Below, piece by piece: positions 31,586-39,960 of a stretch of DNA of 64,000 nt. The number at the start of each line of letters is the position of its first letter. The stretch's first letter is position 1. This DNA is from Acetonema longum DSM 6540 (GTDB lineage: Bacteria > Bacillota > Negativicutes > Sporomusales > Acetonemataceae). A program made the translations under genes and the position numbers. The stretch covers positions 36,071 to 100,070 of the forward strand of contig NZ_AFGF01000107.1 of the NCBI RefSeq assembly GCF_000219125.1, read 5' to 3'. Below the pieces are notes generated by a model. The model saw nothing but the letters and a program-made list of their open reading frames with translations. It had not been told where the DNA came from and ran no database searches.

Positions 31586-32031
31586 CAGGATTCCTCCTTT
31601 TGCTTTTGAAACTTTCTCGCCTGCAGTTCACGCTCTTTATTTCCCCATCTGGTAAGTTCTTCCGGTAAAATACCTCGACTGCAGTGTGGGCATATCGGTA
31701 TCATCCCTGCCCGTAATTCCCGTTCGAATTCACGCGCTCGTATCAGCCATGGCTTGTATTCGGATAGTTCCTTGGCCTGTTCGAAAAGCTGTTTAAGCTC
31801 GCTATTCCTCCGTTCGTCCTGTTCGGCACACAGGAGCATCGCGTCAAACGCATCGATCTTATTTCCGCAATGCCGGCAGAATACTTCTCGGTTTTTTGGA
31901 TCGAATTCAAATGCAAGCGGCTTTTTGGGGAAGGTCATCCACTCATAGCAGGAGCAATGCTTTTCTTTCCCTCGATTGATGCGGAAAGTGGATAGTTGGA
32001 CTATGTTTTCGGGTAATTTGTCACCCATCAT
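31585..32031 (-). CDS. phage protein with two zinc pairs
   Basis: A 148-aa protein. It has HCSCYEWMTFPKKPLAFEFD, then FCRHCGNKIDAFDAMLLC and a later CPHCSRGILPEELTRWG. At least two zinc sites are likely. A helical linker lies between them. Function unknown; nucleic-acid binding is possible. Confidence 0.6.
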   Translation of the reverse strand: MMGDKLPENIVQLSTFRINRGKEKHCSCYEWMTFPKKPLAFEFDPKNREVFCRHCGNKIDAFDAMLLCAEQDERRNSELKQLFEQAKELSEYKPWLIRAREFERELRAGMIPICPHCSRGILPEELTRWGNKERELQARKFQKQKEES

Positions 32032-32200
32032 GTTCCTCCTTCGCTTGTCTTTGTTTAATGGCTAGTGCCACCTCATGGCGTCTAATCATTTCGTTCAACA
32101 TGCACTCCATCATTCCAAGTCCCCAAAATTTAGCGACATCGTTTAACTGCTCTATCTGCTCTTTTGTCATCCATTCAGGGGCTTTGTAGCGCAGTTTCAT
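32021..32200 (-). CDS. 59-aa phage protein
   Basis: The frame MKLRYKAPEWMTKEQIEQLN ends EEHDG. GAGAGGAGCGCGAAGC precedes ATG 32200. The end overlaps the next gene's start, which contains its AAGGAGG site. No family recognised. Confidence 0.6.
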   Translation of the reverse strand: MKLRYKAPEWMTKEQIEQLNDVAKFWGLGMMECMLNEMIRRHEVALAIKQRQAKEEHDG

Positions 32201-32622
32201 GCTTCGCGCTCCTCTCGCTTCGGGGCGGAGAGGGCCACGCGGGACATTATGACAACGTTATACAACTCAGGACGATTAATCCAATCGTTCTTGTCGTCAA
32301 CTTCAATCCACGCAATTTCTTCCAGCGCCGCCGTCAGTTTCGCCACCCTGGCCTGGGCGGCGTCCCGCTCCTGCTCCAACCTTGCCTTTTCCTCGACGTG
32401 ATTGTCAGCCATAGTCTGGATAGTACCGCGCAACGAATCGCATTGCCGCCGCAGGCCAACACCCTCTTTTTTCAGCAACTCAACATCAATCATCAGCTTT
32501 CCGATCAACTCCCTGGCCCAACCGGGTATTCCTCGCAATCTGTCGTATATCCGGTCAAGGTTCGGATAGCCTGTTTTAGGCCGTGTAAGCAACTCTTCCA
32601 GAAGTGTTTTGTTTTCAATCAT
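32197..32622 (-). CDS. coiled-coil phage protein
   Basis: A 141-aa protein from ATG 32622 (AGGTGGAAGAGG). It has IYDRLRGIPGWARELIGKLM, then a long coiled coil (HVEEKARLEQERDAAQARVA). Often seen as a hypothetical early-phage protein. Function unknown. Confidence 0.6.
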   Translation of the reverse strand: MIENKTLLEELLTRPKTGYPNLDRIYDRLRGIPGWARELIGKLMIDVELLKKEGVGLRRQCDSLRGTIQTMADNHVEEKARLEQERDAAQARVAKLTAALEEIAWIEVDDKNDWINRPELYNVVIMSRVALSAPKREEREA

Positions 32623-32677
32623 CCTCTTCCACCTCATTTAATGAGCATTGATATTCAACGCAGGTTGTTTCACTCAT
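32615..32677 (-). CDS. possible 20-aa peptide
   Basis: MSETTCVEYQCSLNEVEEDD, with GGGGG nine bases before the ATG. Both ends overlap the neighbouring genes by a few bases, the tiling seen for real genes here. Too short to judge. Confidence 0.3.
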   Translation of the reverse strand: MSETTCVEYQCSLNEVEEDD

Positions 32678-32903
32678 CGCCGCTTACCCCCAACGCCTGC
32701 ACGCAAATCCGCTTGACGGCTGAATTTATCCGTGGGGATTTTTGTATGGATTTTATGGCAGTTTCTAGTGCTTCTATCCTATCACGTTGCCCCTCGATAA
32801 TCACAAGGAGCGATTCATTACAATCTTCGCATACCGCGTCCATTAATCTACCAGTTTCTTTTGATCTGATTACAGCAAAGCCGCCATCATGTTTACAACT
32901 CAT
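32670..32903 (-). CDS. small phage protein
   Basis: A 77-aa protein with SCKHDGGFAVIRSKETGRLM, CEDCNESLLVIIEGQRDRIE and a basic end. One Cys cluster may bind zinc. GGAGGGGTGAGCGGCG precedes ATG 32903. Function unknown. Confidence 0.6.
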   Translation of the reverse strand: MSCKHDGGFAVIRSKETGRLMDAVCEDCNESLLVIIEGQRDRIEALETAIKSIQKSPRINSAVKRICVQALGVSGDE

Positions 32904-33234
32904 CGCCGCTCACCCCTCCCTCGGCAATCAACCTGTCTATCTCGGCCGCAATCAGCGCCCCGGCCTTGGTCAATTCGCGAATCCGGTTGTCTGGGGTTGG
33001 TCGCCACCATCTTATTTGCCAAGGCCACCAGATTATTATGCTTCCGCCAATTCTATCCGCAAAACGCTCTCTCAGCCTGGCCGGTATGGCATATGCTGCC
33101 GCAGCTAAAGCTAATTCGTCATAATCATGCCGCAGATTTGGAGCTATTTCCCTATTTCTTTCGGCAGCAATGAGTTGGATTCCGTCCGGTTTGTACGGTT
33201 TAAACGTATTTTCAAATCCCCTTTTACCTGGCAT
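32893..33234 (-). CDS. conserved phage protein, Trp-rich
   Basis: A 113-aa protein from ATG 33234 (AGGGGG). The plan RHDYDELALAAAAYAIPARL, then WWPWQIRWWRPTPDNRIREL and KAGALIAAEIDRL recurs in many phages of Gram-negative and Gram-positive hosts. Function unknown. Confidence 0.65.
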   Translation of the reverse strand: MPGKRGFENTFKPYKPDGIQLIAAERNREIAPNLRHDYDELALAAAAYAIPARLRERFADRIGGSIIIWWPWQIRWWRPTPDNRIRELTKAGALIAAEIDRLIAEGGVSGDEL

Positions 33235-33598
33235 CTTCGTAATACCCCCTCGCCGCATTCTTTTCGATCACCTTCCGCCTGACTTCCGCCCGGGCCTTAT
33301 CGTCATACCCCAGGATTGCAAGTTCGGTTTCCCGGCTCATCTGACCGTCAACAAGTTCCATCGCATATTCCTCTTTCGATTTCGGGGAAGGATGTGCAAG
33401 GTACCATTCAAGCGCTTTTTTCTCTTCAAGGTTCTCACTCTGAACGTGCCCGATCTGCTGCAATAGCGTATTTCCCAGAAACCGCGTCGCCGGCCTGATC
33501 TCGGTTTCCCGGCGGTGCTTCAGTTCTTGTAACAACCTTTTCAATTCCAATCCATGCTCTGTCCCGGAGCAAGAATAAATATGCTCATCCAATGTCAT
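33224..33598 (-). CDS. unrecognised phage protein
   Basis: A 124-aa helical protein (HGLELKRLLQELKHRRETEI; DDKARAEVRRKVIEKNAARG). It overlaps the previous stop as ATGA. No family recognised. Confidence 0.55.
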   Translation of the reverse strand: MTLDEHIYSCSGTEHGLELKRLLQELKHRRETEIRPATRFLGNTLLQQIGHVQSENLEEKKALEWYLAHPSPKSKEEYAMELVDGQMSRETELAILGYDDKARAEVRRKVIEKNAARGYYEDAR

Positions 33599-34044
33599 CT
33601 CGCCATCTCCCTACCCGACAATGTTGGCGGCTCCATCCATGCAAATACATTTTCGTCCACTTCAAGCAAAAGTTCAGTATCACCAAATAGATTCTGGATT
33701 TCATGCCACCCTTCCGGAATAAATTCGGGCGTGTAATCGTCTCCCTGCGCAAAATCTGACGCAAACATGGTCCCAAACCTTCCAATCTCTATTTCCTCAA
33801 TGCCCGATGGTACATAAGCTGCGTACTTTAAGACGTATCTTTCCGGTTTTCCTACCGCGACAATAACCGGCTCCCCGCCTTCCGGCATTCTCTCTGTAAC
33901 CGGTATCCACCGCATGCGATCCCCTGCCATGGCCAGTTCAAGAAGTTCCCCCGCCGCCATAATCTGATCTTCGGTTCTGTTGTGATTGTCCACCCCGATA
34001 CTGACGGTTATTTCTCCCCGATTAAGCCTGTCTAATATGCTCAT
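33595..34044 (-). CDS. DUF551-containing phage protein
   Basis: A 150-aa protein from ATG 34044 (GGGGAGGAGATGGGAAA). Residues 45-140 read RMRWIPVTERMPEGGEPVIV, then GWHEIQNLFG and NVFAWMEPPTLSG. The W.PVTERMP and W.EPP ends are typical of DUF551. Function unknown. Confidence 0.65.
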   Translation of the reverse strand: MSILDRLNRGEITVSIGVDNHNRTEDQIMAAGELLELAMAGDRMRWIPVTERMPEGGEPVIVAVGKPERYVLKYAAYVPSGIEEIEIGRFGTMFASDFAQGDDYTPEFIPEGWHEIQNLFGDTELLLEVDENVFAWMEPPTLSGREMAR

Positions 34045-34247
34045 TTTCCCATCTCCTCCCCTCGTTCCAACTTGATCAGCCAGTCCCGGAAGTCTATCCG
34101 GGCGCCGCAATCATTGCAAACAATCCTGACCTCGTATTGTTTCTTGCCACCCAAAGCGCAGATTTCAGCATCAGCCCCGCAGAAGGGGCATATGCTGTTT
34201 TCTTCTTTAAGGAGTTCTGCGCAGATGTTTTTCACTGTCAATTTCAT
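34041..34247 (-). CDS. zinc-ribbon protein, Lar restriction-alleviation-like
   Basis: A 68-aa protein: NSICPFCGADAEICALGGKK, then YEVRIVCNDCGARIDFRDWL. The CPFCG..CxxCGA..W layout matches the Lar family (some members relieve type I restriction in E. coli). Many similar phage ribbons have unknown roles, so the function is tentative. Confidence 0.5.
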   Translation of the reverse strand: MKLTVKNICAELLKEENSICPFCGADAEICALGGKKQYEVRIVCNDCGARIDFRDWLIKLERGEEMGK

Positions 34248-34251
34248 GCTT

Positions 34252-34488
34252 TTATCCCCTCCGCTTATTCAGCAGAATAACGTTTAAGACAACAACGGCT
34301 TTGCATTTTCCTTTTTGTGCTATCAAATCACTAATGCGTTCGATATCGCCGATTTCATTAATTTTAAAATTGGTATTGAAGGTTATTCTTCCAAAGCCGT
34401 TCCCTGTTTCTGTCTGGCAGGCATATGACACAAAGTATTTATACTCCGGCTTTCCAAATAGCTTTTTAATGGCCGTTATGATCGACAT
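34252..34488 (-). CDS. small phage protein
   Basis: A 78-aa protein (PEYKYFVSYACQTETGNGFG; NEIGDIERISDLIAQKGKCK). A family of short phage proteins with an SYxC..xGxGR start has this plan, but I cannot name it. It overlaps the methyltransferase end by about 13 bases. Confidence 0.6.
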   Translation of the reverse strand: MSIITAIKKLFGKPEYKYFVSYACQTETGNGFGRITFNTNFKINEIGDIERISDLIAQKGKCKAVVVLNVILLNKRRG

Positions 34489-36392
34489 AACAATCCCCTC
34501 TCTATCGCCGACTCTTCATCCTGTTTCACCCAGATTTCTTGGTTAGAAAGCTCCCATTCCCAGCCAAGCTTACCGGCCATCCAGGCAACTAATATCTGAT
34601 TTCCCATCGCCTGAGCCGCAGCCGGCGGAACTGCATTCCCGATTGCTTCTCGCCACCGAGCATCCGATTTACCGGCCAGTACCAGGGGTGAACCGTCTGG
34701 CATGGTCAGAGGTATGGACTGTAAAGCAGCCAGTTCAAGGGTAGTCAGCGGTCTGTGCCATGTCCCATCCTCAGCGATAATCACATACACACCGGATTCA
34801 TTGTCCGCCGGGATTCTCGGATCGGCGACCGCCGCCGTTCCAGCGTGAACATCTGCAGAGCCTATTACTGTTTTTGCCGGTTCGTCCCATTGGGTTACGC
34901 CCATCGTACCGTTTCTGACGGTGCAACCAAAACGCGGGTCCGGGATTGATTGAGCACCAGCCTGTATGTCCTGTATTCCGGTTACCGTTGTTGCATGCTT
35001 ATCCCACTCGCCAACCTGATATTTGTTGCTAAAGCCTTTTTCTCTGGTTATCCGTGGGTCTGATATTGAAGCCCTACTAGCCATGACTTGCATGTTGCCG
35101 CGAATCGTGACACCAGACTCATCCCATTTTTGAACACCGTAGCTATCCGGATACATCTTACAATTAAACCGTGGGTCCGATATCGCCGGCGCCCCGCTAC
35201 CGAATCTTGTTCCCGTCACACATGGTCCTGTTTCGTCAAACTTTACAACCCGGTAAACTGCCGGATGCTTCCCTTCGCATGCCTGCAGTCTTGGATCAGG
35301 AATAACCGTAGCACCGTTGTTCGGTCTAAACGCCCCAGTCACCGTATTGGCTGGCTCATCGTATCGGCTGACCCTGTAAATTGTTTTATGGGTACTATCC
35401 GCATTTAAAGTCATTCTCGGGTCTGGTATGGCGGCTGCCGTGCTTCCCCCGGGACGCATATTTCCGGTAACCGTTCCACTCGGCTCTTCCCAGTCCATAA
35501 CTCCAAAAGTGCTTTTACGCGGTTCATGTTCAATACGGTACTGCTCCGGGTTTATGTTCTGCAGATCCCGCCAGTCGCCGCCAGCAGGAATAAGCGCTAG
35601 GCGTACCCAAGTTTTCCACTGCAACCGTGGCATCCGATGCATCGGGCCGGCGGCCGGATCATCAGGCAATGGCATGGGGCCAATTATATCGCCAACTGTT
35701 TTGAGCGGAAGTTTTGGCGGTTTATATACAAACGCCGGTACTTTATCAGGCTGTCTGGCAAGCAACAAAAATCTTTTTCTGCTCTGCCCCAGCCCTCCGA
35801 TCTCGCCGCAGTCGTGGATTTCATTTTCTTTATGTACAATCTCATAACCGAACGATTTCAACATACGTCTGATTTCTTTCAGCAATTCCGCTCCTCTAGT
35901 CCGTATCCGTGGCACATTTTCAAAAATGATGATTCCCGGCAAGTTGAGCTCAAACGCTTTAAGAGTCAGATATATGCATCGCAACGTCAGGCGATTCAAA
36001 GCCTGATATTTTTTACTTTCAGCTGCTTTCCTCGGCAATAACCCTGAAAACCCTTTGCACGGTCCGGAAATAAATACGGTATCCGGGTATTCCCCACCGG
36101 TTGCCTCGTATATATCATCAGGCGTCACTTCCCGCCAACCTTCAGGTGGTTCCTTTCCGTGAAAGTCAATATAATCTTGCCAGCTGAAGAAATCCATTCT
36201 GACTGCTGGTGCTCCAGTCATCATTTCAAAATCTTCGCAAGCCAGCGGATCAACGTCAAATCCTTTCAATGTCCGGAATCGACCGACAGCTCCTTTGTAT
36301 TCTCCGATAGATTTTTGCATCCCGAATGCTGCCATGCCTGCGCCACAACATAGATGAATTACCTTGTTTTCGTAAATTTGTGCCCTTAGCAA
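34476..36392 (-). CDS. DNA cytosine-5 methyltransferase with six tandem repeats
   Basis: A 638-aa C5-methyltransferase: motif I HLCCGAGMAAFGM (13-25), motif IV SGPCKGFS with the catalytic Cys (109-116), motif VI FENVP (157-161) and motif VIII QSRKRFLLLA (203-212). Motif IX/X GNAVPPAAAQAMGNQ is near the C-terminus. Between VIII and IX, in the target-recognition region, lie six copies of a roughly 40-residue unit: Y.V...DEP..TVTG.......IPDPR, with DPR near 324, 366, 406, 445, 485 and 524. Start is TTG 36392, GGAG eight bases upstream. It probably protects phage DNA from host restriction; no partner nuclease is seen. Confidence 0.85.
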   Translation of the reverse strand: MLRAQIYENKVIHLCCGAGMAAFGMQKSIGEYKGAVGRFRTLKGFDVDPLACEDFEMMTGAPAVRMDFFSWQDYIDFHGKEPPEGWREVTPDDIYEATGGEYPDTVFISGPCKGFSGLLPRKAAESKKYQALNRLTLRCIYLTLKAFELNLPGIIIFENVPRIRTRGAELLKEIRRMLKSFGYEIVHKENEIHDCGEIGGLGQSRKRFLLLARQPDKVPAFVYKPPKLPLKTVGDIIGPMPLPDDPAAGPMHRMPRLQWKTWVRLALIPAGGDWRDLQNINPEQYRIEHEPRKSTFGVMDWEEPSGTVTGNMRPGGSTAAAIPDPRMTLNADSTHKTIYRVSRYDEPANTVTGAFRPNNGATVIPDPRLQACEGKHPAVYRVVKFDETGPCVTGTRFGSGAPAISDPRFNCKMYPDSYGVQKWDESGVTIRGNMQVMASRASISDPRITREKGFSNKYQVGEWDKHATTVTGIQDIQAGAQSIPDPRFGCTVRNGTMGVTQWDEPAKTVIGSADVHAGTAAVADPRIPADNESGVYVIIAEDGTWHRPLTTLELAALQSIPLTMPDGSPLVLAGKSDARWREAIGNAVPPAAAQAMGNQILVAWMAGKLGWEWELSNQEIWVKQDEESAIERGLLCRS

Positions 36393-36440
36393 TTACATCA
36401 CTCCATTTTGTCATAATTTTTGTCATAGAAAGACCGGCAT

Positions 36441-36770
36441 TCAGTCCATTTGATAATATATGTGTACTTTCCAACCATCGCTTTCCATGCTCTTTGCCAT
36501 GGCTTCAACAGCTTTCGCCCGGGAATTCCCCTGACCACCACCCGGTGGATAAATAAAGTATCCTGGGCCAAGCCAGTTGCTCTTTCCTCGGCAATGCAAC
36601 CCAGCTGCTTTTATTGCCTCCAACACCTTGTCCTCTTTCGCTCTCGGAATGCGCAAAACCATGGTATCTCTATTGGCCGTTCCTCCATCGTCACTCCCTG
36701 ATGTAGACGCTACTGCGGTGCTTTTGGCCCTTATTAAGTCATCAGTTAATTTTTTGTAATCCGTTGCCAC
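36441..36770 (-). CDS. unrecognised phage protein
   Basis: A 109-aa protein. An N-terminal Ser/Thr-rich tail is followed by VLRIPRAKEDKVLEAIKAAG and a Gly-rich YPPGGGQG loop. No family recognised. Confidence 0.55.
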   Translation of the reverse strand: MATDYKKLTDDLIRAKSTAVASTSGSDDGGTANRDTMVLRIPRAKEDKVLEAIKAAGLHCRGKSNWLGPGYFIYPPGGGQGNSRAKAVEAMAKSMESDGWKVHIYYQMD

Positions 36771-36796
36771 ATTGCTTCCCCCTTTGTAGCATTTTT

Positions 36797-37072
36797 TTAT
36801 CGAAATCTCTCTCCCGGATTCCAGTCTAATGGCTTTTCAATGCAGAATCTTTCTCTGAAATCCGGATAATGTTCTTCAACCAAAGCCCACAACATCTCTT
36901 CATTTTCAATGTCGATTACAGCATAAATGGTGCAATCTTCACGGCCAGAATTATCATCACGAAGAACAATTTCATATTCTTCATATTCGGATATCCAGAT
37001 CTTGAATGGTGGTTTAGTGCAGCCTTCATCAACATAATTTCCTGAATACCAGCTGGCCCAAAATCGTTTCAT
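36797..37072 (-). CDS. unrecognised phage protein
   Basis: A 91-aa protein, Trp/Tyr-rich (KRFWASWYSGNYVDEGCTKP) with acidic strands. GGTGGGCCGAC precedes the start. No family recognised. Confidence 0.55.
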   Translation of the reverse strand: MKRFWASWYSGNYVDEGCTKPPFKIWISEYEEYEIVLRDDNSGREDCTIYAVIDIENEEMLWALVEEHYPDFRERFCIEKPLDWNPGERFR

Positions 37073-37094
37073 GTCGGCCCACCACCCATTTCCT

Positions 37095-38018
37095 TCATTC
37101 GTAGCCCCCGATCCAGTTCGTCGTGCATCCCCCGTCCCTGCCGAGGATAACGTTCCTATGCTTCTCTATGCACCATTCCTCAACTTTCGACCATGGTTGC
37201 CCGATAAGGTTATGACTACGATCAAAATAAACTGTGTGTTTTTCCATATAATCCGTAATGTATTGCTCAATTGCTTCTGCCTTCGGATTGTCCAACCAGA
37301 GTTTCAATTCGAACCTTCGTATAAGAGCCGGATCGAGTAGTTTTGGCATATTAGTGGCTCCGATAAGTACCGCACTGGCCGGTAGTCTATCAAGGCAAGT
37401 AAGCATCGTGTTAAGGGTTAGACTGTACTCCTTGCCAGTTCCGCTTACCGCCCCGCTTCTCGCCTTTCCAATGGCGTCCAACTCATCCAAAAACAGTACA
37501 CAACGGTTGCCATATGCGTATTCAAAGATTGCATTGATATTTTTACTGGTAGAACCGAGATACGAATCAACTACGCCAGACAGTTTCAGAATATGTACCG
37601 GCAGGTTTAATTCCTTCCCGATCACTCCCGCCAACGTTGTTTTTCCATTCCCCGGCGGACCGGCAAGCAGAATTCTATTACGGGTCAGCAGTCCTGCTTC
37701 TCTTAAATTTTCAGCGAAATCCCTTTCATTCATAAAATCATTTACTGCCGCCAGAACTTCGTCCACCAAAAACATCTGGGGCAAATCCTTCTGACACTCC
37801 GGTTGATACAACATCGACTTAATATTCTGGGGGAGTTCAACCAATTTCGCATTATTGTCTCCCCACGACTTCAAAGCCTGTTCCAACTGTGCTACTGCCT
37901 TATCTCGACCATTACTCTTCTCGTTGGCAATCATCGCTACTATTTGCCGTCTGGCATTAGAGTAGTCACGATCACCTATAGCCCGTATCAGCCAGTAAAC
38001 ATCATCAATCTTTGGCAT
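37095..38018 (-). CDS. AAA+ ATPase
   Basis: A 307-aa protein with Walker A GPPGNGKTT (about residues 116-124), Walker B VLFLDELDAIGK (about 173-184), sensor 1 IGATNMP (about 218-224) and RRF arginine finger (about 232-235). It belongs with CDC48/FtsH/spastin-like classic AAA proteins but has no protease domain. The N-terminal 80 residues are helical and may bind a partner. AGGAGGTTCTAAC precedes the start. The role is unknown; a DNA or protein remodelling ATPase for replication is plausible. Confidence 0.75.
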   Translation of the reverse strand: MPKIDDVYWLIRAIGDRDYSNARRQIVAMIANEKSNGRDKAVAQLEQALKSWGDNNAKLVELPQNIKSMLYQPECQKDLPQMFLVDEVLAAVNDFMNERDFAENLREAGLLTRNRILLAGPPGNGKTTLAGVIGKELNLPVHILKLSGVVDSYLGSTSKNINAIFEYAYGNRCVLFLDELDAIGKARSGAVSGTGKEYSLTLNTMLTCLDRLPASAVLIGATNMPKLLDPALIRRFELKLWLDNPKAEAIEQYITDYMEKHTVYFDRSHNLIGQPWSKVEEWCIEKHRNVILGRDGGCTTNWIGGYE

Positions 38019-38035
38019 GTTAGAACCTCCTCACC

Positions 38036-38464
38036 TTATTCCTCAACAAATCTGATATGCGGATACCGCTTCATAAACATCTTCTTTTTCATCATGTATA
38101 CTGGGGTTCGATACCCTTTGGTATCAATCACCGTCAGGGACCCGTCCAACTCATCTACCTCGAAGTCTGCAATATACGCAATGGCCCGGATTTTTTGGCG
38201 GCCGGCTTTAAACGCATCCTGAACGATATATTGCACCTGGATTCGAAAGTCCTGGATAATCCCGGCCCTCTTTTGAAGTTTCAACTCCTGGTACTTTGCC
38301 GCTTCCTTCTGACTGGCAAACACAATGCCGTCAACTTCAGTCTTTGTGGCGTTATACTTTTGTTTTTTCGGCGTTTTGTCGGCCGCCTTTAATTCCCTCA
38401 GCACACCATCAGGGATTCGCACACCAGCCTTAATCAAATCAGAAACGCTGTTGAATCTCGGCAT
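38036..38464 (-). CDS. DUF1064-like PD-(D/E)XK nuclease
   Basis: A 142-aa protein: NATKTEVDGIVFASQKEAAK, then QYIVQD, AIAYIADFEVDELDGSLTVI and VIDTKGYRTPVYMMKKKM. This is the DUF1064 family with a restriction-endonuclease fold. The acid in YIADF and the D-T-K element give the D...(D/E)xK active site. Such proteins may resolve branched DNA during phage recombination. It overlaps the upstream wing-helix gene by 26 bases. Confidence 0.75.
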   Translation of the reverse strand: MPRFNSVSDLIKAGVRIPDGVLRELKAADKTPKKQKYNATKTEVDGIVFASQKEAAKYQELKLQKRAGIIQDFRIQVQYIVQDAFKAGRQKIRAIAYIADFEVDELDGSLTVIDTKGYRTPVYMMKKKMFMKRYPHIRFVEE

Positions 38465-38705
38465 TGTCTTTTAACCATTTTTCTCCGAGCGACGACAGGC
38501 TGTAATCACCTGTCGCTACTCTCTTTTGCAGGAGCCCCCGCCGATACAGAATATCCCTGATCATTTCAACCATCCGGCCAGGAGTCCGATCCAAAATCTT
38601 CTGAGCCTGGTCGGCTTGCACATGTCCAGTACTATGCATGACCAGTATGGCTTTGGCGATGACACTTTCTTTGTTCACGGAATCACGTCCCATCTCGCTA
38701 ATCAA
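38439..38705 (-). CDS. small winged-helix-like protein
   Basis: An 88-aa protein from TTG 38705, which overlaps the SSB stop as TTGA, with AGGAG at 8 bases. HSTGHVQADQAQKILDRTPG and YRRGLLQKRVATGDYSLSSL resemble a winged helix. Possible DNA binding; no family name. Confidence 0.55.
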   Translation of the reverse strand: MISEMGRDSVNKESVIAKAILVMHSTGHVQADQAQKILDRTPGRMVEMIRDILYRRGLLQKRVATGDYSLSSLGEKWLKDNAEIQQRF

Positions 38706-39112
38706 AAAGGAATCTCCTCATCTGGAAATACGTCCTTACCGAATGAACTCATATCTACGGGCGCTGACCCGGCTTCTGGGGCACCTTGTTTCTTACTGTC
38801 CAAAAACTCAATGTTTTGAGCAATAACCTCGGTTACATAGCGGCGCTGTTTTTCAGCCGTTTCATAGCTACGGACCTGCATCCGTCCTTCCACCAGCACC
38901 CGCCGGCCCTTGGTCAGATTATTACCGGCGACCTCGGCCAGCTTCGACCAGGCGACTACTGGTATGAAATCCGCCTCCCGTTTCTCCGGTGACGAACTTT
39001 GCCTATTTACGGCTACAGTAAAAGACGCTACGGCTTTTCCGCTTTGTGTGTAACGGACTTCTGGATCTTTTGCCAAATGTCCAACGAGTATGACTTTATT
39101 AATTTTGTCCAC
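38702..39112 (-). CDS. ssb: single-stranded DNA-binding protein
   Basis: A 136-aa SSB: KINKVILVGHLAKDPEVRYT at the N-terminus, FIPVVAWSKLAEVAGNNLTK in the middle and the acidic tip PDEEIPF, which recruits partner proteins. The start is GTG 39112, overlapping the radical SAM gene by 85 bases. SSB coats single strands in replication and works with the annealing protein at 54.4 kb. Confidence 0.93.
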   Translation of the reverse strand: MDKINKVILVGHLAKDPEVRYTQSGKAVASFTVAVNRQSSSPEKREADFIPVVAWSKLAEVAGNNLTKGRRVLVEGRMQVRSYETAEKQRRYVTEVIAQNIEFLDSKKQGAPEAGSAPVDMSSFGKDVFPDEEIPF

Positions 39113-39960
39113 TCCCCTTCATGTTCTTTTGCCACTGGAAACTTCGACCGCAATCCTAAATCACTGCAGTAAATGGCCGGTCTATACCAATATCGTTGAA
39201 ATTTCTTCCATTCCTCGCTGTACTCTATCCATTCTTTCGGCTGGTATAGTTGTGCACGAGGCAACATTCCGGCAAACGCTACCGATTTTAATCTGGCTTC
39301 GTTTTTCGCCATATCATCGCCAATGAGCACATAGCAGTGCAAGTTGTCCCGTCTAAACCCAGCCTTTAGGAGATTAGCAGCAACTTTTTTTATCCCCGGC
39401 ACCGAGCCGTCACAGTCCGCTGCAAACCATAGTTTATCAATCTTCAGCGACCGCATCTGTTCAATATCCCAATCGGTTAATCGAACTGCCTCCAGTCCGC
39501 CTTTAAACTCTATCCTGCTCTGTTTCTTGAGCATGTCGTATACTTTCGCCCGGTGCTCCTGAGAACACGCCAGAAAGTTATTGTCTTGAATGATATTCCC
39601 TTCAGTAATCGGCAGTTCGCGTAGTTTCCCCTCTCTCTTGGGAACAAAACAAAAACTGCAGTTATTCGGGCATCCTCGGGACGTGAATGTCATGCCCTTG
39701 CGGACATACATTCCTGAAACAAAATCGCCGCCGGCATCGCCAAAGGCCGGCCCGCCAATCTTAACAGGTTTATCAGTAGCTCCCCCCCATTGGTACTGCA
39801 GTTCCTGGCACCACTCTCTATCCCAGGTAAATACACAACAAACATGAACTTCATCATGGGCAGGAATAAACAACTCAGGAGGACCGAAAAAGCACATATC
39901 GTCATCCGGCGTATAACTATTCCGCCTGGGGAATACTCGAATAATTTTTGAATAGTCCAT
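39028..39960 (-). CDS. radical SAM enzyme
   Basis: A 310-aa protein with GMTFTSRGCPNNCSFCFVPK: Cys spacing CX3CX2C binds the 4Fe-4S cluster that cleaves S-adenosylmethionine. Later strands (LWFAADCDGSVPGIKK; YVLIGDDMAKNEARL) fit a TIM-barrel. ATG 39960 is preferred. A radical SAM gene in a phage early region is uncommon. It is flanked by two methyltransferases and a sulphotransfer-like PP-loop gene, so nucleic-acid modification is possible. Its substrate is unknown. Confidence 0.8.
   Translation of the reverse strand: MDYSKIIRVFPRRNSYTPDDDMCFFGPPELFIPAHDEVHVCCVFTWDREWCQELQYQWGGATDKPVKIGGPAFGDAGGDFVSGMYVRKGMTFTSRGCPNNCSFCFVPKREGKLRELPITEGNIIQDNNFLACSQEHRAKVYDMLKKQSRIEFKGGLEAVRLTDWDIEQMRSLKIDKLWFAADCDGSVPGIKKVAANLLKAGFRRDNLHCYVLIGDDMAKNEARLKSVAFAGMLPRAQLYQPKEWIEYSEEWKKFQRYWYRPAIYCSDLGLRSKFPVAKEHEGEWTKLIKSYSLDIWQKIQKSVTHKAEKP

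Noticed and set aside
32164..33108. 314-codon plus-strand frame
   Set aside because: It lies opposite four tightly tiled minus-strand genes with ribosome sites; its composition is not protein-like.
36256..36474. 72-codon frame over the start of the cytosine methyltransferase gene
   Set aside because: It overlaps the methyltransferase in another frame and has no ribosome site; the methyltransferase start at TTG is supported by GGAG.
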